Made by a program: the position numbers and the translations under genes. The notes under the pieces were generated by a model. That model saw only the letters and a list, made by a program, of their open reading frames with translations, did not search any database and had not been told where the DNA came from. Of a stretch of DNA of 64,000 nucleotides, positions 22,488 to 34,522 are shown one piece after another (position 1 is the stretch's first letter; every line of letters begins with the position of its first letter). Location of the stretch: NCBI GenBank assembly GCA_013076295.1, contig RQOL01000618.1:868001-932000 (forward strand), given 5' to 3'. This DNA comes from Sanderia malayensis (taxonomy: Eukaryota; Cnidaria; Scyphozoa; Semaeostomeae; Pelagiidae).

Positions 22488-25321
22488 TTTGCTGTTCACA
22501 ACGGTCGTTGTGGATTGCTTCATACTGAGATTATCGTGCAAGAAAGAAGCCGATTTCATCATTGCGAAAGAGAATCATGCCCTGACGAACAGCGTAATCG
22601 CAAACGCAACAGTTGCAAGCTCGGGGGAGTGCGTAAAGGAGTGCGTCATCAATCGCGGATGCAAATCGATTAATTACAAAAAATCTGGTGAAAACAATTG
22701 CGAATTAAACAGCAAAATTCGGGACAATTCAACCATGCAGCACTTCAAAGAGCGAAAAGGATGGACATATGCATCAACAGACTACACTGATCTTAAGGTT
22801 TGTACAACATGAACAGTATGCACACGAGGAGACTGAGGAAGTCTCGTCCAAGATCGAGTGTGCGCAAATATATTTTCACTGAGATATGTGTAGCTAAAAA
22901 CATGAAACGGATTGGCAAAAATTATAGTTGAGGCACCTAACTTGAATACTAAATAAAAGAAATATATAAGCATTGGGAAGAGAAACAATTAGAAATTGAC
23001 TTTTAGAGTAAAGAGGCATTCGGTGGAGCCCCTGCGCAGAGGGGGGTGTGAGACCGCGGCGCTTATTGGGCAAAACTAGCTCACGTGACTTTTTTGTGTG
23101 GATGTAGCTACAAAGCCATGCTTTCGAGCTTGCTAGAGAGTTGAAGATAGGCATCAAGATGGGGACCTAGATTGTAACCAGATTGATAATCACAAAGATG
23201 CAGTCTCCAAATATAAAATTGTTTTATTTTGTATAAGGATCTTGAATGGTGAAAGAGATTTCAAAAGGCACACTATATTTAGAAGCATCCTGGATTGGTC
23301 GGTCACTCTCCAAATATTTTGGTCCACGACTTCTCTCCATAAGAAAGTTGATTTCAATGCAGTACTAAAAGTACCGAATCGTATCAGTACCAAAGCCTTC
23401 TTGGCAAAAATTGAAAAATTTATGTCACTGAATATGCGCATTGGCGGGCCTGCAATGCTATGGTATTAATAAATTTTTGCTTTAACCATTCCGAGTTTTA
23501 CTTATAGGTTGGAACAGTTTGCAAGTCGCTAAATCCTTGCCCAAGAGGCATTCACTGCGTGGACACTTGCAATGGAAAAAGATACCAATGCTTGCATTGT
23601 AAGAAAAACTACAAAGTAAAGCAAGAGCTATTTTGCGAACGAAAACGTAAGCTTATCAACTTCATTCATTATCATAGACATCGCGTCTTTCATTGACTTT
23701 CTTCTCCTTTATAAGAAGCCTAGCACAGTGTTATGATTGTTATTAATACTGTATTAATTAATGTCTTGTTATAATTGTTTGATTGTTATTGTGTTTAATT
23801 TATGTCTAAGCTGTCTGTCGTCATACACATTATGTTGTATAGAAACCCAGTCACTATGTAATTCAATCAGATATCATACTCGCAAGCTAGCAGGTTGTAC
23901 TCTCTCGTGTCGAACACTGCCTTAACAACAGGAAGACTTAACGCTTCATGAAATATCCCCTCTTATCAACCATGGATTACATTTTAGCCTGGGAAAGTTG
24001 CAGCGAGTTGAAGCGCGAAATGCCGACGGCCGCAAATGGGATATACAAATTGGCGTCCGGCAGGCATTACTGCATGATGAATGAGCTGCCTGACTGTGGT
24101 GGAACGGGTGGATGGACACTGGCAATGAAAATCAATGGACTTGCGGTAGGTATCGTTGTGGTTACTATACTAATATCACGCGAAGGGTTGGGTTAAGCAC
24201 CGTTAATGAATTGAGGGCCACCTCGTGCATCGTGAAGTGCATGTGTGATTCAACTCCAAGAAGAACGCCGTTAACAAAATTGCACTTGCAGCTACATAGG
24301 AGCTGTTGCATTATCTTGGCATTGCATTTATCAGCTGGGTCATCTGCATGCAAGATCTCGGGCCTTGACAAGGCGGGTTGGTCCTTTTTAGAGACCGCAC
24401 GATAAGCGACATGTGAAAAATGGTATCTCGCCATCCAGGCCAACCAAGCCAAGCCAAGCTGCGCACAGTAGTCCTGCGCATTGTATGTAAAACCCAAGCA
24501 GTGAAAATATGACGTCAGAGCAGAAAACATTGGTCAAAGGGAAGATGCATATAGTGTAAAACTGGATAGATGTGACATTTGCCAGAAATATTTTGTTTTT
24601 GGTCCCATTAACGGGCCGGGGGCCAGCCCGCTTTAGAAAAAGACCTTATCGTTTCATCATATAATAAGGAATAGAAATTTTAATAAGACATGGGCATTCG
24701 GCCTTATATGGCCAAGCCCTGGGCGGAGGGATTGTGTGAGAGACTTGTATAATACTTCTGATTCCAGGCATCTGAAGTATTATATAAGGCTTTTGTGTGC
24801 CTCCACAGGATACGTTCTCAGGAGAATCTGAAAAGTGGACGGATGACAGTGTCTACAACGTGAAAAAAGGCTTGAAAGCCATTGACACGGAAGAGGCCAA
24901 ATTTGCCGCATTCAACAGCTTGAAATTCCACTCAATTTGCGTGGGTATGAAAATCGGGCAGACGACAAATATGATGCTTATCCCAAAGTCAAGCACCTCA
25001 CTACGACAAGTATTTCAGGATGGTAACTTCCAGGCAACCAACCTTGGAAAGGCAGCTTGGAAGAATTTGGTCCCCGGTGGTGGGGTGCTGCAACGAAGAT
25101 GTAATAAAGAGGGGTTTAACATCAAGGCTTGGGAACGCATAATAGCCAGAATTGGAATAATTGGTAATAATGAAAACGATTGTCTAACACCAGATACTTT
25201 TATCGGCTTTGGGACATATGATCATCCTGCTCATTCTAATATAAAGATATCTTGTGGAAATCTCGGTAACAGAGGAGGTGGTGAAGTACTCCCAGGCATG
25301 GGTTTTATTCTAATACAATAA
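22488..25321 (+). CDS. Secreted PAN/EGF/fibrinogen-like protein (5' exon missing)
   Basis: Exons: 22488-22797, 23508-23646, 23988-24145, 24809-25321, with all joins in frame. The first listed exon follows an acceptor (TTTTGCAG) and has no usable ATG, so an upstream signal-peptide exon is missing from this model. Exon one encodes a PAN/apple-like Cys pattern (GECVKECVINRGCKSINY). Exon two is an EGF-like module (NPCPRGIHCVDTC). Exons three and four form a fibrinogen-C-like region starting SCSELK, with GGTGGWTLAMKINGL, and ending in a domain with RIGIIGNNENDC, FIGFGT and MGFILIQ. This combination resembles proteins in coral skeletal matrix and sea anemones (from memory, USOMP5-like). Likely extracellular, binding carbohydrate or matrix; function unknown. 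An AATAAA at 25317-25322 overlaps the TAA stop. Confidence 0.83.
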
Positions 25322-25446
25322 ACAACTCACTGGGCATGTCTGGAATAAGTTTTTAATCCACACATTTGTACTACCATGGCTTAACTCAGCATTTTGAAAG
25401 CACAGGTTTCTATAATTTCCATAATTAATTTAAGTACAAGGGCTTA

Positions 25447-25561
25447 CCCCGTAAATCCTCGAATAAGCCCCCACATTCAAATAAGCCCCCCCTCAATTAA
25501 GCCCCCACCTAAAAATCATTATTGCAAATAAGCCCCTGCGGGCTTATTTGAGGATTTACAG
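25447..25561. mobile_element. TACCGTAAATCC-type MITE, small
   Basis: The ends read CCGTAAATCCTCGAATAAG (left) and CTTATTTGAGGATTTACAG (right), with TA on both sides. Internally GAATAAGCCCCC-like motifs recur. It belongs to the same family as the 263-bp element at 62047-62309. No ORF. Confidence 0.8.
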
Positions 25562-25835
25562 TAATCTAACTGCATTGTATTGAAATGTATGTGCATAAGC
25601 AGACTTTAATTTTGTGCATAAGCAGACTTAAATTTTGTGTCACAGCAAAAGCTGATGTATCACAGTTTCAATCAATGAAATTGATCTTGCATTACCTATA
25701 CTTCAAAGTACTTCGCGTAATGCATCTTATCTAGCTTAGACCATCACTTTACAGACTGCCTTGAAAATCTTTACCAAATACTTTCCAACATAAAATGTTG
25801 ATAATGCAGATATTATGTGTCAACTTGTGAGTTCC

Positions 25836-26607
25836 TTACCAAATCTGATTCTCCATTATAATATTTACAATATTCTTTATATTGGATGCTTCTTTGTCTT
25901 TAAGGGCAATTGCAAGAAGAATTGGCTTGCTGCAATTCTTGTAAATAATTGCTGCAATTTTGTTTGCACATGCCCTATAGACAGGCTGTAAGTAAAAGTG
26001 AGAGAGAGGAATTTAAAGAAGGTTTCTACTTTCTAGAAGAGAAAGGCAAAACAAGAGTTTATTATTTCAAAGTCTTATTAGAATATAAATCACATTCTAG
26101 CTTACAATGAAATATGATTCTCTAAAATTATTTAAAATAGGATGTAGGAGTGGCCTAAATTTGGGGATGCAATAAATCTCTGCAGTTTGGCACGGTAGTG
26201 AAGTTAAGCTCTGAGGGTTGAGACAAATATGAATCTTACATCATCAATTCCTAGCAGTACATCCATAGATACATCAGATAATTCGCTAAAACTCGGCTCC
26301 TGTCTTGCGTTAAGCTTCTCTATGTGTATCTAGGATTGAAAATAGTAGGTGTAAACATTATTAACAAAATATTTTTGACAGCTTCAGGTACCACGTGGCT
26401 TTTCTGGGCTGAGATGGATGGCCTTTGCAAATAACAAAAATCAGATTGAGTTGAAGATACATAGATACATACCAAAGTACCAGGACGTTTGAGTTGCGTT
26501 AGAATAATAAAAATCCTATTTGTAAAGCTGTAGCATATTATATCAGTGGGGATTTCATTTATAACCAGAGAGCACTTCTTGGACACTACTTCAACTTCGC
26601 CAGCCAT
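25836..26607 (-). CDS. PSMG3: Proteasome assembly chaperone 3
   Basis: Exons on the minus strand: 26607-26473, 26329-26240, 25985-25836. All introns are phase 0, giving 124 residues against about 122 in human. PSMG3 (PAC3) pairs with PSMG4 and helps build the 20S alpha ring (family knowledge). Matching segments: the N-terminal IPTDIICYSFTNRIFIILTQ followed by GTLV; the middle VLLGIDD where the human protein has VLLGQDE; and the C-terminal PILLAIALKDKE, with the same end (..IW, stop) as the human ..VW. The ATG at 26607-26605 gives MAGEVEVVSKK. The first intron holds no visible repeat. Confidence comes from the three-exon match in order and length, despite the short exons. Confidence 0.92.
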
Positions 26608-27092
26608 GTTGTGTTGTGTTCAGTTGACGGGCATAACATTACATTAATTTTACATTATTTTCCCTCCCTCCAAACGGTGGAACCCAGAGTGGTCACGAAA
26701 GTCCCTATCAAAATGAAAAATTAAAAAACTCTTGAAGCACACTTAGCATTTGTCAGAACAAGGTCGTGATTAAAAGTACCACCAAAGGAGAGAAAGAAAT
26801 AAAAGTCACAGGGTAAACTTTAACGCGGAATATTTTTTGCATCACAAATAACATCCTCACATATACAAACATATTTAGATATCATAGTTATTTGATTGTT
26901 CTATTTTTATGTACAGACTCGAAATCTTAAATAATTCAGTTCTCTTCAAAACCCAGAACAGTGAACAACAAAATCTCTTTAATTTGTCATAGAATCAAGT
27001 AGCCTCTGCGCAGTCTCAATCTCCCCTAAAGGACTCTGCGCAGGCTAAGAATCAAGGCACAACAACAATTCAAAATCCAAACCATCATAAAA

Positions 27093-27236
27093 CACAGTAA
27101 AAACCCGTATATAAGAACCTGCAAATTTGCATCCAGCTTATCGTTTCCTAAATAATAAGCTATTGTTTCTTCTACTGTTATCGGTTTCTTGCGGGTTTCC
27201 ATAGACATTGCTCCTTATATGCGGGATTTTACTATA
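27093..27236. mobile_element. MITE with CAGTAAAA...CCCGTATATAAG ends
   Basis: The left end CAGTAAAAACCCGTATATAA and the complement of the right end (TAGTAAAATCCCGCATATAA) match with few changes and sit next to TA or CA. The segment is about 140 bp. The short minus-strand ORF across it (27026-27208) is considered a chance reading. Pogo/Tigger-like by its termini (inference). Confidence 0.6.
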
Positions 27237-27285
27237 TACAGAGAAACACTGACTCCTTGGTCCCCTGTATATGCAATAAATGCAT

Positions 27286-27291
27286 TTTATT
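27286..27291 (-). promoter_or_regulatory. Likely polyadenylation signal of the LamG gene
   Basis: AATAAA on the minus strand, about 42 bases past the stop codon at 27333. Confidence 0.5.
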
Positions 27292-27332
27292 CTCACTATT
27301 ATATTTTGGACATACCTTTAAACTCTCTTCAA

Positions 27333-30300
27333 TTATAAAACTTGCCTGTTTTTTTGTCGTTCATTGGCTCTATTAACATATTTGATTTTATTTCTGCTTT
27401 GACCCATCGCATTAGCAGCGTTCGTACTGGTAACTGGTTGACCATTGTTACCTAAGTCTTGTTTATAGTACGATTCAATTTGTTCTTGTGTTTTGGCGTT
27501 GGCAAATTTAAACGGTGACGTACCGCTGTTCTGCTGTTGTTGTCCTGTCAAATGCTGGTTCTCTCCAAACCATTCGCCTGTCACAGGTTGTCCGTTGATA
27601 TACTGCCACACCGGCTTCTGATAATTGTCACTGTTACTAGTAAATCGTGAAGAATCTTTGCCTGCGTTATAGTTTGTCGTTGCCATTCCTCCGCCATTTT
27701 GATTCGGTCCCAGCTTTGCTTGTTGCGCCATGTTGTGCAATACATTGTAAGCACCTCGGCCATTTTCCCAAGGGATTGGCTTCAGTCGCTGTTGAGTTTG
27801 GTTTGCAACATCGGTCCATGGATTCGGTTTTGAATCAGGTGAAACAGAAGACGTTACCACCGGCCTGCCTTCTCCTTCTTCGCCCGGTCTGATAACACCT
27901 TCAGTTGTATTTTTCTCCGTAGATGATGCATTCTTGGCCAATGTTTGGTTTCCTTTCACTTCCTTGACATTCGTGTAGTTTTTGGTTGCGTTATTCACAG
28001 TTACCGCACCTTCGGTCGCGTTCTCATTTGGCAATTCTAAATCCCCGGTTATATTCATTGCAGCATTATCTCCAACTTCTATACCTTGAAATTGCTCCTC
28101 TTCTTCTGGCATTTCCGGGCTTGAAATATGCACTTCTCCGGTCTTATTTCCCCGTGTGTTATTCAAGCTCGGTCTCGTAGTTGTCGTCGCATTCAAGCCT
28201 GCATTTGAAACATTTTTACTGGCTGCAGTAGCATTACCAGTAATTGACGTGCCATTAGATCCAGATGCAGAACCGGATGCGTTAACTGTAGTATTGCTCA
28301 CATCAGGTTTCTTAAATACGGGTGTCGGTTTAGAGATTGCTGCCGGTACCGTAGGTGGCGGTATTGTCGGAGGAATGCCAGTTGTTCGATGTGGAGGCAG
28401 CTTTGATGGTCGTGCTGTGGTGGAAATGGCCTCGGTTTGATTTACAGTGCCGTTTGAAATGGTAGTAGGCACTATAATAGTTACATTGCCATTGCTTTCT
28501 TCGCCTTCCGGACTCTCAGGGTTATCCGTCAACAGGCTTTCGCTGGTCGGCTTCTCAGGCAATTTCTGGACCGGACTCGTAGACATCGTTCCGGCTGCGT
28601 GGATCTCTTTTTCCGAACTGACCTGTGCCGGTTTGATTTGATAATTGATGCTCACTGCACTTGTACTTGTTATTAACCTGATTGAGCCGTCTGAAAAATG
28701 AAGAAAAAAGTGCAAATACACCTCCTCCCCTTTTCAAAAAGTTTACATTCAAGCATCCTGATGCAATAAGAATCACGATGCCACGTCTATATTATCTATT
28801 CCATGTCTTTCTCTACCAACCCTCCCCCCCCCACACACACACCCACACATGCACTAGCAAAACAGTAATCATTCGAAATATCAATGGCTCAAAACAATTT
28901 TCTTATTATTCAGGATATTCAGATGAAAATTGAAGCTCAACTCAACTGGAAAATTGTGAAACACCCAACAAACAACTTATTGTGATGAAAATTGGAGATT
29001 TAAGGGAAAGAAGCAAGATTTAATCGGCATACCCTGTTCGATTTTGAAGCCGGTAACAACTTGTTTATCGTCGGATGATATAACGTGTAAAGTGTTTTTC
29101 CCTTGAAATGTCAACTGTTCTCCGTTCTTTTTATTCTGCAGTCTGAAGCTCATGCCCACGGGTAGTGGTCCTTCGCGCAGCACGTATTCCAACAGGGTCG
29201 AAGACCGAGCTTCAAGCTGGTAACCGGTTGATTGGTGTTCACCTCGGTCCGGAAATATGATCAGGTCGTAGTCAGCACTGTTTATGAACTTTGCATTGAC
29301 ATGTCGAATATTGCCTCGAGTAGTAGGAGCTGCAAGGAATGAAAAAATATGGTTAAGTAAAAAAATAGATCATAGAAATAGTTTCAATACACCGAGCCTC
29401 CAGATAAGAGCTAAAACATTTGGTCTGGAACATCAAATATCGAATATGCGATGAAGTATTGTAATGTGATATTTTACATTATTATATCACTTTACTACTA
29501 TTATTATTATTAAGTAACATTAATTTGCTTTCGACAAGATTTACTTTCTTATATAAAGATTCACAGTATTTAATTTCGCGGTTTTAACGCTTCACGTAAG
29601 CAATTAGAATTTCGCAAGGGTTCATGAGTACCTAAATTCATTTCTGCCACTGTACCCTTTCCACTATCAGCAATAACAGCAAAAACGTAAACAGCTCTGC
29701 ATAATTCGAGCAACCGTGGGTTATGAAAGGACTCGAATTAAAAAAGGTTTCTTTCGTAAAAGGTGAATCTTTGACAGGGAGCTCGTTTCGTTCGAATTAG
29801 TGAAAGCTAAGGGTTCGAGCTATACAGGGTTGATTATAATTGCACATCATAAGAGCTTACCGGAGAATGAATACGAGAGATAGACTTTTCCATCTGGTGA
29901 AACGCTGTCAAACACTGCGACGAGGTCCGATGAAAATCCAGCAAAGGTGTTCTCATTCAATGAATTGCATTTACCGATTACCACATGATTACTCGAGGCT
30001 GCTATTGGCTGCGACTGAAACGAGGCTGACTGAGAACTCTGGCCTTGTAATGGGCCGTCAATAAATATCGACAGGCCATGAAGAGATGACCACGTGAGCA
30101 GAACAAAATGCCACGTGTTCTTTGATATCTCACTGGATACCTTCAAGAGAATATGAAAATTACTCAGTTGTGAGAAGAACTGATGCTCAAAAAGCTTCAA
30201 TTCAATCACATTGGCTAAACAACTTAGGCTATACTTATACAGCGTAACATAAATAGAAATGTGGGGCTCGCTGGTTCAGAAAAATATCAACAGAAGTTTC

Positions 30301-31531
30301 TCCGATTTACCAGAAAGTTCTAAAACAAGACAAGCTCTGCGAACGATTTTCCAGCCAAAAAGAAACAATATTTAAAACCCGTTTAGAATTAGTGTTTACA
30401 ATCGCCTTCACATTAGTTCTTAATAGTTTCAACATGGGTGGACTGGACAATGAAATGAATCAAACAGCGACCCTACTCCGCTAATTACCTTCCAAACTCT
30501 TTTCTTGTCAGCCACCTGAGCAACTAATTGTTGGCTCTGAAGATAGATCGAAGCTCCTTCGCCATGAAATCCACCAGAATCGAAAAAAAACCTCGGTGTT
30601 GATGATGTTAGTTGTGGGAAACTTTTATCATCGTTGATTTTCACTCTGATCACAACTGATAAGCCATTGCCGCAGGTCTGGGGCTGTGAAATACAGCTGC
30701 CTACAATAGACATATAAAAATTATAATGCCAATGTCGTATGTATAACAAACGACAACATTCAGTATACTTTTAGTATCCTCCCAAATCACGCCCCCCCCC
30801 CCATCACGGGAGAGTAGGGACGTGAGTTTGCCATATGTATGAAAACTGCGTTGTTATCGCATTATCTGTGTCGCTGGCTTCATGTATCAAAAGTATTCAA
30901 GTTTAATTACCACAAGGATAAGGACAACAGCATGCAGTGTAGCGCAAAATATATGCATATGCCAATACCTAAAAGCTCTCCTGCATCAAGCCAAGATGTT
31001 TTGCCATCAAATTTCAAAGAGATGTCTTCTTTGGTCAGGTTTCCGTGCACAGTTAACGGTGGAAACACGGGCACAGTTCCATTGTAAATATACCGAAGTG
31101 GCCAAACATAGGATGGAGATACGACTGTCTTTGCTCCTTCTGAAAAAACAAGCAGTTATAAAAATTTAGCTGTGGGAATAATCAAGCAATGGAATGGAAT
31201 ATTCATTTCAAAATAGCAAAGTTTATGGCTTTAGAATGTGGGTAGTTTATCAATTGTTTGCTCGATATAGCTAGATTTGTGACATAGCTTCGGTTCGGGC
31301 ATAGCTTCGGGCAATTATATCAAGACTAGTTAATATCAACTAATCAGAAAATGAATTGCTTCAAATTTTGTATACATATAAAATTGCGTTGCATGCTCTA
31401 AAAATCTTCAAATAGATGGTCAGCCTAACAGCACAACTTATTAGCTATAGCAATCAGCATCAGTTCATCTCACCTGCGACTTCTAGCAAAGTTAAAGAAA
31501 TAACGACGAAAAGCCCCAAATTGACCTTCAT
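27333..31531 (-). CDS. Secreted LamG protein with mucin-like tail
   Basis: Exons on the minus strand: 31531-31474, 31139-30969, 30700-30489, 30140-29861, 29329-29033, 28690-27333. All joins keep frame; 791 residues. Residues 1-19 form a signal peptide (MKVNLGLFVVISLTLLEV). Residues about 60-240 form a LamG/concanavalin-like domain: SLKFDGKTSWLD, a Cys pair around QPQTCGNG, FFFDSGG, then WHFVLLTWSSLHGLSIFIDG. A second beta-rich region of unknown family follows (about 241-340). The last exon encodes some 450 residues rich in Thr, Ser, Asn and Pro with 19 N-x-S/T sites in its first two thirds, then a Gln/Asn-rich basic tail. No transmembrane or GPI signal is seen, so it is probably secreted into mucus or matrix. 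The domain order is unfamiliar to me. Confidence 0.88.
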
Positions 31532-32318
31532 CCTGCGCGTCTTGTTGCCAAAAAACACCAACACTAAATTCTCAGTTTGTCTGCAACTCCTGTCTAAAAA
31601 TGCAGAAATTTAGAGTCTTTCTTAATCTCGGAAGAGTAATATAAGACGCTATATATTTTTGCAACCAGCCTTCTGTTCGTAAATTGAAAACATGCCATAC
31701 ACGCAAAGTTTCGAAAAAGTCCACAGCATTACCTCATCGCGTTGTGATTTTAACGGGTCGTTGCTACAAGCATGGCTGCGTGTGCTCGCCGTGAATCACT
31801 GCGCCATGCAAGAAAGCGTAACACCGAAGCAACAGTTAGGCCAGGCGCATGATTAACGAAGCTCGTTGCGTCCACGATTCTCAATAATATTCGAATTCGA
31901 ACTTAAATTAAAACGTCAGAAGTTCTTACATTTTCGCGAATGTTCTATAAACGCTAAAACCTATAACCTAGTGCAACAGATATAAAATCAATAACTGAAG
32001 GAAATTCTTTACCGAAAATGGAATCGAAATTTGAAAATCTCCGAGAAATAATTAAGAATTGGAAAGCTTACGAAACATCGAAAAAAATGATTGACTTAAG
32101 AGCTGAAAATTCTTAAAACAAATATAATAAAAGGGTATATTAGAGTGGTTTAATAACAATATAGAAAACCAAAACCTTAACACGTGACAATCCATATCAG
32201 TTACATAACAGCATATGTAAGTGTCTTCGAGAAGCTCTTTGAAACTTTGAAATGAATGGAAAGTTAAACAAAATTCTGTAATTTTGCAACATGGTATTCT
32301 GGAAGAAGAAGAAATAGT
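31532..32318. other. Spacer between the LamG gene and HSF gene
   Basis: Holds the presumed promoter/5' UTR of the LamG gene and the 3' UTR of the HSF gene, both minus strand. No other gene or repeat is seen. Confidence 0.5.
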
Positions 32319-34522
32319 TTAATCATCTTCGTTTTGTGTTTTAACATCATCGATCTGCTGGTGCGCTGGGCTTGCTGAGGTCTGCTTGTCATCAACATTG
32401 GATACATTGGCAGCTTGTTCTTGGAAGCCTGGAACAGCCTTAGGTCCACCGCCTGATGTTTGTGTTGCCTTGTTGATGGCATTTTGCTGATGCTGATGTT
32501 GTGCATCCCTGTGCGTTTCGTAAAACGGCGAGAAGAGCGAGGCACACAGCGCGGACATTGGACTCGGTCCGGTCGTTGCGTACGTTCCGACCGCACTTGG
32601 TGAACTGAAGCTGGGCGTGTTTGTCAGCAGTGTGGTCGGCGTGCCGAGGTAAGAACCACCCATGCCAAAGGAGAGACCGGCAGAAGGAGTTATTGGTGAA
32701 AAAATCGAATTCAACGACGCTGATGACGATGATTTAATGCCATCATGCTTTCTATCTGACACTTCCATTGTTGTTGTTGTTGTTGCTGCAACTGCAGATT
32801 GACTGGCATGCTCAGCATTTGACAACATCATGCTTTTCGGTAGAGTCACGACAATCGGCTGCTGTTGCTGAATGTGATGTTGATTCTCATGCATACTATC
32901 ACATACGGTCGGCTTGATAACCGAAGCATCTTCAACAAGGGAATCTTTATTAACTTCATCATTATTCTCGACCACCACAGAGCATGGTTGTCCATAAAGA
33001 CCAATATTCGCAGCTGTGACAGTTGAACCATGTTGTTGTTGCTGCGATTCATCAACATTGTGATTCTCGTCAGGCTTCGGGTACAACAAGCCTGCTTGCA
33101 AGTAGGTAAAGTAATTTGACTGCAGAGCCGCATAGCTGCTACACCCGGGCTGACTGTTCATGTAGTTGTCGGTGGGCTGGTGGATGTTCATATAGCCGTC
33201 GGCCATTGGAGTAGAAGCCGCGTCCTGCAATCTGTGTAGCATGTTTAACGTGCTCGTTCCTGTCATGTCGTTCTCTTTTCCATCCGGTGAAAAGCGGAGG
33301 CGTCGTTTTGGCACGCGGTCATCAAAGTCTAAGCCCTGTCTTCTTCTACCCGGTCCTGGTTTGTTGCTGTTTTGTAAGAAGGTCTCCAGGGTTATGTTTG
33401 GGGTTGGTTCCTGGTCCTTTTGGCTTAACTTCACGTTACATCTTCTTTTAACGTACTCTACAGTCAAATCAAACGAAGATAGTTATCAGAAGCTTATAAT
33501 ACCGAGTGAGATATGTATGCAGTACAGTGGAGGTATGACATTGTAATACTTGCCAAGTATGACATTGTAACATTAGCATCGTAATACCTGCCAGCATTTC
33601 GCTTGAAACAGGGATAAGACTATTGAAAATGTGGAGCAGCATTGATAAAAACCGCTTACCTAACAAATCCGGGCGTCCTTGAAGGAAACTCTCATGATCA
33701 AACATTGAACCGAGTTTTGATCTTGTGATTGCATCGTATTTGTCACACATAACCTTCCGAAATCCATAGAGATTGAGCTGGCGGACAAAACTTTTCAGGC
33801 TTTCCGTCTTGAATATTTTGCCCTCTTTCCGCTTCAGGACTTTTTGAACAAAGAGCTTATCATCCGGAAAAACAACAGCAAGTCCGTCCCGGCTCCAATG
33901 AATTACGTCCGAGAAGGCCGGGTTGTTAATTAGGAACCAGAGCTTGTACGGAAAGTTCTGACCATCGATGGAATCGTAGGTTAGACTTTGTTGAACAATC
34001 AAAGATAACGGAGCCTATTAAAAGTCGATAAAAATGAGGAAAGTATAATAAAGAAATTGTAATACTAAATATCATAATAGGTATATGAATAAAGATCTCG
34101 TAAAAGTTCAAAAATGAAGTAAACATACTCCTAAAGTAGACAAAAGGAGAAGAAAATAAAACTGCTGAAGAAACTAAAATGTTTGTCAAAAGCATCGAAT
34201 ACAAAATGAACAGCAAAAGTGCTGACAAATTTGCACAGCCGATGCAAACATTTGCACAGTTAAAAGGTCCAGCAAAAAATAAGTTCCTTATCAGATAAAG
34301 TTCTCCAAACTAACTTGTTTTTCAAAAATGCTTTCACAAAGAAGGCAAATTTATCGAAAATTAGAAGCCTAAAATGGACTCGAATTTCTCATTCGACATT
34401 TTAAAGGAAAACAATTGTAAATAGCAGGTTATCAAACTTACTTGAGGAGTCATATAGTCGACGGATTTATTCATAAGTTGTTGTTCGAAGCTTTCATAAT
34501 CCGAAACTTGAACAGAATCCAT
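32319..34522 (-). CDS. HSF: Heat shock factor family transcription factor
   Basis: Exons on the minus strand: 34522-34442, 34014-33660, 33457-32319, giving 524 residues in frame. The HSF DNA-binding domain (about 47-152) spans exons two and three: NFPYKLWFLINN, VIHWSRDGLAVVFPD, then FKTESLKSFVRQLNLYGFRK, where the recognition-helix signature SFVRQLNLYGF is intact, and after a short gap FLQGRPDLL and EYVKRR. An insert rich in basic residues (MCDKYDAITRSKLG) lies inside the domain. No clear heptad-repeat trimerisation region (HR-A/B) follows. The long last exon encodes a low-complexity Gln/Ser/Thr-rich tail with short NQQ and Thr runs. This resembles HSFY/HSF5-type factors more than stress-inducible HSF1. 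Orphan status and targets are unknown. Confidence 0.92.

Noticed and set aside
25440..25565. Possible CRISPR-like spaced repeats (AATAAGCCCCC)
   Set aside because: This is a eukaryotic MITE with inverted ends. The repeats are sub-terminal motifs of variable spacing, not a CRISPR array.
27026..27208. 60-residue minus-strand ORF with a hydrophobic stretch
   Set aside because: It overlaps a MITE with CAGTAAAA-type ends and has no neighbours or splice context.
27986..28440. Plus-strand ORFs antisense to the LamG protein tail
   Set aside because: They mirror the Asn/Thr-rich minus-strand exon and have no features of their own.
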